The notes under the pieces are model-generated. The model ran no database searches. It was not told the origin of the DNA and worked only from the letters and a program-made list of their open reading frames with translations. The position numbers and the translations under genes were made by a program. A stretch of 42,359 bases of DNA. Source: Bacteroidia bacterium (lineage in GTDB: Bacteria > Bacteroidota > Bacteroidia > Bacteroidales > Prolixibacteraceae). Location of the stretch: positions 32,077 to 74,435 of the forward strand of contig JAPLDS010000049.1 of the NCBI GenBank assembly GCA_026391295.1, in the 5' to 3' direction. Of this stretch, positions 35,739 through 42,359 are shown piece by piece. Position 1 is the first letter of the stretch. Each line of letters begins with the position of its first letter.

Positions 35739-37300
35739 TAGACTTCCTCCGCTGCATGCAGGGTTTCTTTATTTGCTTTAGGTGCCCTTCTAGCTAGAAA
35801 AATAAGCGGGAAGGCAACCATTATAAATATTGTTACGTAGACAAAAGCATCTAAATAACTTCGTAGATAGACCTGTTTCATCATCGAGAGTTCCATAATC
35901 TGATAAGTCTGCTGTGGCAAATTCGCCGCAACCGGAAGTTTCGATTGCAAACCTTGATAAATCTGAGTATAGCGCTCTGCAAACTGAGGGCTTCCATTGT
36001 AGATATTACTAACTAAATCAACTCGATGAATGGCGGTTCGATGAGCTATATAATTGTTTACGATTGCAATACCAAAAGAGCCACCGATCTGACGCACCAT
36101 ATTGTTAAGAGCAACACCTTGGGCAATATCTTTAGGTGCTAACCCAGCTACAGCCATTGCATTTAAAGGGACAAACAACAAAGCCAATCCAGCTCCTCGA
36201 ATCATTAACGGTAACGTGAAGAACCCTGATGAAACATTCTGATCAGCTTGCGACATCAACAATCCAAAACCCATTAGCGTAATAAAACCTAGAGTTACAA
36301 ATATTTGAGGATTAGTGCCTTGCTGCAGTTTTTTTCCTATCAGAGGCATAAAAATTATAGACAATACGGAGGCTGGGAGCAGCGTAATTCCTGTTTCGTA
36401 AGCCGTATACCCTAACACCCGCTGCAGCATCAAAGGGAAGATAAATACGGAAGTAAATAGGATAAATCCAACGAAGAAAGTTAGAATAGCCGTAATCATT
36501 AGGTTCCGATCTTTAAAGATCCGCAAATTAACGACCGGCTCTTTCACCTTGAATTCCCACCAAATAAACGTGATTAATCCAACTGCAGCTACGAGTGCTA
36601 AACCAATAATTAATCTGGAGTCGAACCAATCTTCTGTTTCTCCTCGCTCAAGGACATACTGCAATGCACCGATACCAATAGTGAGCAAGAAAATACCAGA
36701 CCAATCGATACTTGGCTTCACATCCACTTTAGGAGTCCTAGGGACAAAATTATAGGCCAATATACTAGCTACAATACCAAAGGGGATATTGATAAAAAAT
36801 ATCAATGGCCATGAGTAGCTATCAATAATTAATCCTCCGACAGTTGGACCTAAAGTAGGACCTAAGACAACACCCATTCCAAACAAGGCTGCTGCCATGC
36901 CCCGCTCCTTGCCCGTAAAGTTTTCAAAAAGGATTGCTTGAGAGGTAGATAGTAAGGCTCCTCCCCCAAGACCTTGAACAAAGCGCCAAAATACAAGTTC
37001 CCAAAGTGAGGTCGAAGTTCCGCATAAGATTGAGGCCACCGTGAATAAGGCAATTGAAAACATGTAATATCTCAACCTTCCAAAATACGTTGCTAAAAAC
37101 CCCGTCATCGGAATAATAATCACATTGGCAATGGCATACGAAGTGATAACCCAAGCAATATCTTCAATAGAGGCACCAAGGTTTCCAGCCATCTGGTTGA
37201 GGGCCACATTCACGATCGAAGTATCTATCAGCTCCATGATGGCAGCTGAAATCGTCGTTATCGCAATAAAAATCTTTGCCGTTTTACTTAGGGGTTCCAT
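35738..37300 (-). CDS. EmrB/QacA-type (DHA2) drug:proton antiporter
   Basis: The 520-residue inner-membrane protein of the major facilitator superfamily has about 14 membrane segments. Motif blocks include IDTSIVNVALNQMAGNLGAS, ITSYAIANVIIIPMTGFLAT, VLGPTLGPTVGGLIIDSYSW (the antiporter motif C) and RQIGGSFGIAIVNNYIAHRT. This is the DHA2 arrangement that pairs with an EmrA-like adaptor. Substrates are typically hydrophobic toxins; none can be assigned here. It begins 7 bases after the adaptor gene ends and runs into tolC. Confidence 0.94.
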   Translation of the reverse strand: MEPLSKTAKIFIAITTISAAIMELIDTSIVNVALNQMAGNLGASIEDIAWVITSYAIANVIIIPMTGFLATYFGRLRYYMFSIALFTVASILCGTSTSLWELVFWRFVQGLGGGALLSTSQAILFENFTGKERGMAAALFGMGVVLGPTLGPTVGGLIIDSYSWPLIFFINIPFGIVASILAYNFVPRTPKVDVKPSIDWSGIFLLTIGIGALQYVLERGETEDWFDSRLIIGLALVAAVGLITFIWWEFKVKEPVVNLRIFKDRNLMITAILTFFVGFILFTSVFIFPLMLQRVLGYTAYETGITLLPASVLSIIFMPLIGKKLQQGTNPQIFVTLGFITLMGFGLLMSQADQNVSSGFFTLPLMIRGAGLALLFVPLNAMAVAGLAPKDIAQGVALNNMVRQIGGSFGIAIVNNYIAHRTAIHRVDLVSNIYNGSPQFAERYTQIYQGLQSKLPVAANLPQQTYQIMELSMMKQVYLRSYLDAFVYVTIFIMVAFPLIFLARRAPKANKETLHAAEEV

Positions 37301-37307
37301 CGAGAGC

Positions 37308-38357
37308 TTAAAGAGGGACAGATACTACCACACTCATACCAGCACGAAGAATATCTTTAACTTTCTCCTCATCCAAGAGCTCGATACGAACTGGAACACG
37401 TTGTGTAACCTTCACAAAATTACCCGTTGAGTTGTCCGGAGGGAGTAGCGAAAAGCGAGCACCTGTAGCATCTGATACTGAAATGATTTTACCTTGAACT
37501 TCTAGCTTTGGATATCCATCAATCTTAAGATGAACAATTTTTCCAATGGTAATATTCTTTAATTGACTCTCTTTGAAATTGGCTACTACCCAATGGCTCT
37601 GGCTATTAACAAGCGTAAGAACCGGAGTTCCAGCTTGAATAAACTGGCCTTCATCGATATTTCGTTTCCCAATCTTGCCATCAGAGATTGCATAAATATG
37701 ACAATATGAGAGTTTTAAACGTTGCTGATTGATTCGTGATTTTTTTGTTTCAGCCTGAGCTTGTGCTTTCTTTACTTGCGCATTTAAAACTGCAATTCGA
37801 GTTTGTGCAACTTTTAAATCTATCTTACTTGCGTCAAGAAGCTTCGTTGCAACATCATAATTAGATTGACTATCATCTAATTGTCTTTTAGTACTTGCAT
37901 TGCCCTCAAAAAGGCTTTTCTCACGACTAAGATCAGAAGTCGCTTTGGCATAACGCATTTTAACAACCTCTAGGCTCCCCTTTGCCGAAGATAACATAGC
38001 AGATGCATTGTTTAACGAAGCTTTTACATTCTCGATCTCCGTAAGAGCTTCTGCATAATCCGCTTCCATCTCTTGAAGTTGCATATTCAGTTCAGTGGAA
38101 TCTACATCCATCAATAGCTGACCTTTTTTCACCGTGGCATAATCATCGGTATAGATCTTGTTTACATAGCCAGATACTCTCGAAAGAATTGGTGCAACGC
38201 GCATCTCAACTTGGGCGTTATCCGTCTCTTCATGGTTGATCGCATACCAAACTTGCTTGACTAAAAATGATAATCCGAGGACGATCACCGTGCCGATGAT
38301 AATTCGCGGCAATATACTTTTGCTACTTGCAGTCTCTTTATTTTCAGAAGGGATCAT
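37308..38357 (-). CDS. EmrA/HlyD-type membrane fusion adaptor
   Basis: A 349-residue periplasmic adaptor with one N-terminal membrane segment (about 17-34). The lipoyl-type strands around VAPILSRVSGYVNKIYTDDY and YATVKKGQLLMDVDSTEL come next. A long coiled-coil hairpin (about 85-215) and the beta-barrel domain with DGKIGKRNIDEGQFIQAGTP and VVANFKESQLKNI complete it. It bridges the EmrB-like pump to TolC. It is the first gene of the three-gene operon; no regulator gene of the TetR or MarR kind lies beside it in the window. A -7 box lies at 38385-38392. Confidence 0.94.
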   Translation of the reverse strand: MIPSENKETASSKSILPRIIIGTVIVLGLSFLVKQVWYAINHEETDNAQVEMRVAPILSRVSGYVNKIYTDDYATVKKGQLLMDVDSTELNMQLQEMEADYAEALTEIENVKASLNNASAMLSSAKGSLEVVKMRYAKATSDLSREKSLFEGNASTKRQLDDSQSNYDVATKLLDASKIDLKVAQTRIAVLNAQVKKAQAQAETKKSRINQQRLKLSYCHIYAISDGKIGKRNIDEGQFIQAGTPVLTLVNSQSHWVVANFKESQLKNITIGKIVHLKIDGYPKLEVQGKIISVSDATGARFSLLPPDNSTGNFVKVTQRVPVRIELLDEEKVKDILRAGMSVVVSVPL

Positions 38358-38384
38358 ATTTCTAGATTATTTTAAAATAGGGTT

Positions 38385-38392
38385 CAAAGATA
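38385..38392 (-). promoter_or_regulatory. Promoter -7 box of the efflux operon
   Basis: The minus strand reads TATCTTTG, a perfect TAnnTTTG, 27 bases before the adaptor ATG. A TTTG at 38411-38408 lies 15 bases further upstream, a little close for a -33 element. Confidence 0.55.
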
Positions 38393-38471
38393 ATAACTAT
38401 CGTAACCCAAAGCCTGTTCTTTGCTGTTATTTAACACTATAATAATGCGAAGCCAAAGTTTAAGCGAGCAA

Positions 38472-39842
38472 TTAATGGTTTGTTTGGGCAAATTTAAGTG
38501 CCTGGGTTGTGGTATAATACTTTGCAATCATATTGGGCACTTCCCACTCTGGTAGTTTCCCCGCCTTTAAATATTCGAGGTATTTTTCTGCAACCTGGGA
38601 AAAATGAGCTTCATGACCAATCTTGAGCGGGTCTGGAACGACTATTTTCCAGGTACCTGATTGGACTTTTTCCAGCGCTAATCCTTGCTGAGGAAGGTTT
38701 GCCAACGCTGCGAGTATCCCTTTCTCCAAATTGATTAAGTCAGCTCCAACTTTAGCGTGAATATAAAGGGTGGGGTCATATTTCTGCTCTTTACCTTGAA
38801 TTATTTCAAGGTCTGATAAAGTCCCACGCAGCATCGAATAATGGGTATCACCGGCTCCTTCCGATGCTTTATAGTCCCAGATCGCAGTAACTTTCGCCAC
38901 GCTATTTTTAATTTTATAAACGATCGTCCCATTTGCAAATACCCCTAGCTTATCTGCTTTAACATCCTTTAAAAGATAGTCAGGAAAGTCGGCAAGCTTC
39001 GTAACTTCAGAAAACTGAGACTTCGAGAATTGAGTTGGCCACCGTTTTGCGTCTAAAATCTGAATATCACTCTTATGCAAAATCTGATCCGGGAAGCATT
39101 CCCATTGCACCAAGTCTACCAGATGAGTTGTTACATCTACAATCCCTTCACCTTGCTGTTTGACATCAAAAAACCATCCTGGTCGAACCAACGTATTTCC
39201 TGAGACATTTTTATAAAAATAATGAACACTTGTCATTTCAACTGCAGGTCTTTCCATTGATCCAATCTCAAGAGTTCCAAAAATATCAGCCCTCATAGAA
39301 AGCTCCCGCTGAATGGCAGTAGTCACCGAATAACGCTCAGTCATAATGTCATAAAGCAGCAATCCCTTTTTCTGTGCCATCACAAAGGATTTCTCTAACG
39401 CTGGAAACTGGTCAGCTGTAATCACCATTGGCTTATCGGCTAGCACATTCAATCCGGCATTTATTGACTTTGCAATATAATCGCCTTTAATTCGGTTATT
39501 GCCAGATACCACAACTACATTTCCCCGTTTTTCAGAAAGCATTTTTTCCAGATAGTCGTTGCCAATATAGCTCGTCTCTTTCCATACGGTAGGACTCACG
39601 GCTCTTGTGCCCTTGGGAGCATAAACATAAACCTCTGGATTAACTTGAACGTAATTATTCTTTTGAACTAATGCGGCATGAAAATGACCTGGGTCAAGTG
39701 TGATCAGTTTCACCTCACCCTTGGCTCCAGTAAAAGTGCTGGGCTTCGTCTTCTTTTCGAAACTAGAAGCTCCTTCTGCATTTTTTGAGCTTAAAATAAC
39801 TGGGAAAGCAGCAATCATAATTAATACGTATAAACTCTTCAT
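38472..39842 (-). CDS. Exported Gfo/Idh/MocA-like oxidoreductase
   Basis: I start at the ATG at 39842 (MKSLYVLIMIAAFPVILSSK), giving 456 residues with a signal peptide. The frame is open to a GTG at 39905, which would bury the signal. The N-terminal Rossmann part opens with VKLITLDPGHFHAALVQK rather than a GxGxxG motif. It continues with VVVVSGNNRIKGDYIAKSIN and LADKPM, the counterpart of the family EKP. The C-terminal part has GIVDVTTHLVDLVQWE and matches what I recall as the putative-oxidoreductase C-terminal family (PF16490). Related Bacteroides enzymes oxidise C3 of a glycoside before cleavage. The adjacent DUF1080 gene supports such a role by context. Confidence 0.82.
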   Translation of the reverse strand: MKSLYVLIMIAAFPVILSSKNAEGASSFEKKTKPSTFTGAKGEVKLITLDPGHFHAALVQKNNYVQVNPEVYVYAPKGTRAVSPTVWKETSYIGNDYLEKMLSEKRGNVVVVSGNNRIKGDYIAKSINAGLNVLADKPMVITADQFPALEKSFVMAQKKGLLLYDIMTERYSVTTAIQRELSMRADIFGTLEIGSMERPAVEMTSVHYFYKNVSGNTLVRPGWFFDVKQQGEGIVDVTTHLVDLVQWECFPDQILHKSDIQILDAKRWPTQFSKSQFSEVTKLADFPDYLLKDVKADKLGVFANGTIVYKIKNSVAKVTAIWDYKASEGAGDTHYSMLRGTLSDLEIIQGKEQKYDPTLYIHAKVGADLINLEKGILAALANLPQQGLALEKVQSGTWKIVVPDPLKIGHEAHFSQVAEKYLEYLKAGKLPEWEVPNMIAKYYTTTQALKFAQTNH

Positions 39843-39934
39843 AAATTTGTTCTGATTTTTATATTTTTCAAAATAATCCTTAACATTTGCTTCTGTGCTT
39901 GACACTATGAATGGGCACCTGATCGCTCAACCTT

Positions 39935-39942
39935 CAAAGATA
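39935..39942 (-). promoter_or_regulatory. Candidate -7 box for the oxidoreductase gene
   Basis: The minus strand reads TATCTTTG, a perfect TAnnTTTG, in the gap after the DUF1080 gene. It would give a leader near 85 bases to the ATG at 39842. No clear -33 TTTG. Confidence 0.45.
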
Positions 39943-40041
39943 GCAAAGCCGATGATCGAGGAATGATCCAACAAGCAGAATAACAACTAACGACCAGGGT
40001 TATACTTAAAGGAATAAAGCACTCGTAAAGAGAGTCGAAGA

Positions 40042-41406
40042 CTATAACTCTTTAACCTTTACATTTCGAAACGAAACTTGATCGCCATGATCTTGAAGCA
40101 GAATATAACCATCTTCATATTCGCCAAATTTAGGCACTTTGCTAAACTTGCTTTTTGCAATGACAGCCTTAAACTCTGGTGAACCTTTGGTGATCTCGAC
40201 AACTTTAACCCCATTTAAGAAATGAGTCACTCGCGCACCAATCACTTCAATTCGAGCTCTATTCCACTGACCAATAGCATTGACTCGTTTTACTGGTTGA
40301 GCAGCGTCAAAACGTTTTGAATTCGCTGTCACCAGATCGTATAGCGAACCAACGGTGCGGTTTCCATCAATCCCTTCTTTCGCATCCGGATGTCTTAAAT
40401 CATCCAAGACTTGAAATTCAAAGCCAATTGTATTGAGTTTATTTGGCTCGCTTTGAATAAAATATTTAATCCCACTATTAGCCCCTTCGGTAAGCTTAAA
40501 GTCAACTTCTAAGATAAAATTTTTGTACTTTTTCGTTGTTACAATATCTCCTCCTCGTAAGCCTTTTACCTTATTCGGACTAATAGCTCCATCCTCGATC
40601 GTCCATCCTTTAGAAGGGAAATTAGTCGCAGCAGCACCTCTCCATCCTTCAGTAGTTTTACCATCCCAGAGTAACTTCCAGCCGTTCGACACTTCATTCG
40701 GCGTTAAAGTATTATTTAGATAACTTACTTCTCGGACTGATTTATCCATCGGCTTACGGTATTTCTCGAGATCATTTGTCATGATTCGAATATCTTTCCA
40801 GCTGATAGTCCGGCCCTCTTTCGTGGCATCTTTACCAATGCTATGAACCTGCAGTGCGATAAAACCGGAGGGTGTCATATCGTCAACTAGATTGGCACAA
40901 GGGACGCCATTCATCCAAGTTCGGATTGAATTTCCTATGGCCTCTACCCGAATGGCATTCCATTGTCCGCGCTTATAACCTTTTTTGGCTGGCTGATTAT
41001 ACTCTAATGGATATAGCCATCCACGACGAGACTCGTCATAGATACCCGCCGACCAAGCACGAGGCGAATCATCACACTCAACCTGATAACCATGCACATG
41101 TTCTATGTTTTGAGCCTTTTGCTCCGAACGGATCTGAACGCCAGAGTTAAGACCTGTATCCATCTTAATCTTATATTCGAGAATAAAGTCCCCATAACTC
41201 TTTTTAGTCGCCAAGAAGGTATTTCCAGTATTCACCTTCGAATGGCCAACGATCTCACCCTTTGAGATGGTATATTCAGCCCCTCCATCTAACTTTTCCC
41301 ATCCATCAAGAGATTTACCATTAAATAGACTTTCCCATTTCCCTTGCCCAGCAAATAATGCACTTGACAAAAATGTCAACACTAGAATTAGTTTTATTTT
41401 TTTCAT
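40042..41406 (-). CDS. Secreted tandem DUF1080 protein (3-keto-disaccharide hydrolase type)
   Basis: A 454-residue protein with a signal peptide (about 1-19) and two DUF1080 jelly-roll domains. The first (about 24-215) has [31 protein letters not shown] and [20 protein letters not shown]. The second (about 240-454) has [34 protein letters not shown] and [19 protein letters not shown]1080 proteins act as hydrolases or lyases on 3-keto-glycosides, as shown for Bacteroides relatives. The neighbouring oxidoreductase could make the 3-keto substrate. Each domain keeps the NSG-I block, so both may be folded and functional. Confidence 0.85.
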   Translation of the reverse strand: MKKIKLILVLTFLSSALFAGQGKWESLFNGKSLDGWEKLDGGAEYTISKGEIVGHSKVNTGNTFLATKKSYGDFILEYKIKMDTGLNSGVQIRSEQKAQNIEHVHGYQVECDDSPRAWSAGIYDESRRGWLYPLEYNQPAKKGYKRGQWNAIRVEAIGNSIRTWMNGVPCANLVDDMTPSGFIALQVHSIGKDATKEGRTISWKDIRIMTNDLEKYRKPMDKSVREVSYLNNTLTPNEVSNGWKLLWDGKTTEGWRGAAATNFPSKGWTIEDGAISPNKVKGLRGGDIVTTKKYKNFILEVDFKLTEGANSGIKYFIQSEPNKLNTIGFEFQVLDDLRHPDAKEGIDGNRTVGSLYDLVTANSKRFDAAQPVKRVNAIGQWNRARIEVIGARVTHFLNGVKVVEITKGSPEFKAVIAKSKFSKVPKFGEYEDGYILLQDHGDQVSFRNVKVKEL

Positions 41407-41521
41407 GATTTAAAAGTTTTTAAAACAGTTAGTTAAGCACAGGCTAGCATATTAGTGTACAACACTATGCAGGCCTTGTGCAGATGGTATTAGTTAGTTG
41501 CTTGTGCCTAGGTTAGCTATA

Positions 41522-41529
41522 CAAAAATA
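41522..41529 (-). promoter_or_regulatory. Candidate -7 box for the DUF1080 gene
   Basis: The minus strand reads TATTTTTG, fitting TAnnTTTG, about 115 bases before the ATG. No -33 element was found. Confidence 0.35.
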
Positions 41530-41783
41530 ACAAATTACTCTTTGCTGTAACATGATTGAAATAGGATTTAAAAATGCGATTTATATCTCGAAAACATAGC
41601 CCTAAAACATAAAGATAGGCCAATTATAATCTGTGTAGTTAAATAATTAAAATTCTAAATTTCTACGTTAACTGAATAAAACTTACTTTTGGAGGATCAT
41701 AGTAAAAAGAGTCATAACTTAGCAAAGTTAACTCTATACTAAACGGTCAATCATTTCGATAGGTTATCAAGAAATAATGGACC

Positions 41784-41791
41784 TAAATTTG
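41784..41791 (+). promoter_or_regulatory. Candidate -7 box for rfbA
   Basis: TAAATTTG fits TAnnTTTG and lies 23 bases before the rfbA ATG. The -33 element is unclear. Confidence 0.4.
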
Positions 41792-41814
41792 AACCTAAAA
41801 GCTTAAGAATAGTC

Positions 41815-42273
41815 ATGAAAGGAATCATACTTGCAGGAGGCTCAGGAACGAGACTTTATCCAATAACAAAAGGAGTTTCAAAGCAACTGTTACCCATATA
41901 TGATAAGCCAATGGTTTATTATCCACTATCAACCTTGATGTTATCAGGCATTAGGGACATCCTATTGATATCGACACCAGAGGACATTGGAATGTACGAA
42001 CGGTTATTAGGAAATGGTCAAGAGTGGGGCATTCAGATCAGTTATAAAATTCAGCCATCTCCAGATGGTCTTGCCCAAGCGTTTCTTCTTGGCGAAGAGT
42101 TTATTGGCTCTGATGATGTTTGTCTGGTACTCGGCGACAATATTTTTTATGGGTATGGTTTCTCGGGGATGCTTCACGATTCGGTTGACATCGTTAAGAA
42201 TGAAAAAAAGGCAGTAATCTTTGGATATGTGGTATCTGATCCTGAGCGATATATACGCCCGGAACCCTCATAG
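41815..42273 (+). CDS. rfbA: Glucose-1-phosphate thymidylyltransferase, broken after about 146 codons
   Basis: RfbA makes dTDP-glucose from dTTP and glucose-1-phosphate, the first step to dTDP-L-rhamnose. The N-terminal half is typical: [54 protein letters not shown] and [10 protein letters not shown] with the metal-binding Asp. The full enzyme has about 290 residues. After DPERY (codon 146, ending near 42252) the frame reads IRPEPS and stops, instead of the expected GVVEFD-like continuation, and the base composition jumps to about 66% GC. The gene is therefore truncated by a junction and not by a simple point mutation. Confidence 0.88.
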   Translation: MKGIILAGGSGTRLYPITKGVSKQLLPIYDKPMVYYPLSTLMLSGIRDILLISTPEDIGMYERLLGNGQEWGIQISYKIQPSPDGLAQAFLLGEEFIGSDDVCLVLGDNIFYGYGFSGMLHDSVDIVKNEKKAVIFGYVVSDPERYIRPEPS

Positions 42274-42359
42274 CATCGCCGCGTTACGCTGTCTGCCCAT
42301 CGAGTCGTGCCTCAGCGGGGCAATGAGCCAAGCCGAGGTTGTTGGGCTGGCGACGGGAC
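42253..42359. other. GC-rich foreign tail after the rfbA break
   Basis: The last 104 bases (42256-42359) contain 69 G or C, against an AT-rich rest of the window. They do not continue rfbA. One plus frame (from 42254) and parts of the minus strand stay open, but the stretch is too short to identify. It could be a chimeric join, co-cloned DNA, or the edge of an inserted element. Confidence 0.7.

Larger units (their letters stand above)
41407..41814. other. Divergent intergenic region between the DUF1080 gene and rfbA
   Basis: About 400 AT-rich bases with no gene that I recognise. It contains a -7-like box in each direction (41522-41529 minus, 41784-41791 plus). I saw no terminator or repeat. 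Confidence 0.6.

Noticed and set aside
39843-39905. GTG start for the oxidoreductase
   Set aside because: It would add a polar segment ahead of a clear signal peptide, and the ATG at 39842 fits better.
1-42359. CRISPR arrays, tRNA or rRNA genes, complete insertion sequences
   Set aside because: I saw no regularly spaced direct repeats, no cloverleaf or rRNA-like stretches and no transposase reading frame in the window.

Overview
The window is a low-GC stretch of a Bacteroidota chromosome, most likely from a glycan-degrading relative of the Bacteroidales. This rests on the rpsL-rpsG-fusA-rpsJ gene order without tuf, a second EF-G of the Bacteroidota type, a SusC/SusD pair run by an ECF sigma factor and FecR-type anti-sigma, and repeated -7 promoter boxes of the form TAnnTTTG. 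I cannot name a genus from the sequence alone.

Region 1 (1-15450, minus strand) is the long ribosomal-protein cluster. It runs rpsL, rpsG, fusA, the S10 block, the spc block, secY, infA, rpmJ, rpsM, rpsK and the first codons of rpsD. Two things are odd. The rplO (L15) gene has lost about 55 bases from its middle and is frameshifted as written. The slot between secY and infA, where map often sits, holds about 380 non-coding bases.

Region 2 (15450-20650, plus strand) has a divergently transcribed EF-G paralogue lacking the catalytic switch II histidine, an unusual inverted repeat, a beta-CASP metallo-beta-lactamase ribonuclease and a secreted DUF4197 protein.

Region 3 (20678-34392, plus strand) is a polysaccharide utilization locus. 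It carries a GH92 alpha-mannosidase, a secreted protein I recall as DUF3863-like, an ECF sigma factor, its anti-sigma, an STN-domain SusC, a SusD lipoprotein, a strong terminator and a GH95-like hydrolase. The SusC leader has a stable hairpin and a mini-ORF ending inside it. The likely target is a mannose-containing glycan, possibly also decorated with L-fucose or L-galactose.

Region 4 (34395-41406, minus strand) holds an EmrA-EmrB-TolC type efflux operon, an exported Gfo/Idh/MocA-like oxidoreductase and a tandem DUF1080 (3-keto-glycoside hydrolase type) protein. The last two resemble the oxidation-based route of glycoside cleavage.

Region 5 (41815-42359) begins a normal rfbA gene. It breaks off after about 146 codons into roughly 105 bases of about 66% GC that do not belong to rfbA. 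This is most simply a chimeric contig or clone end.
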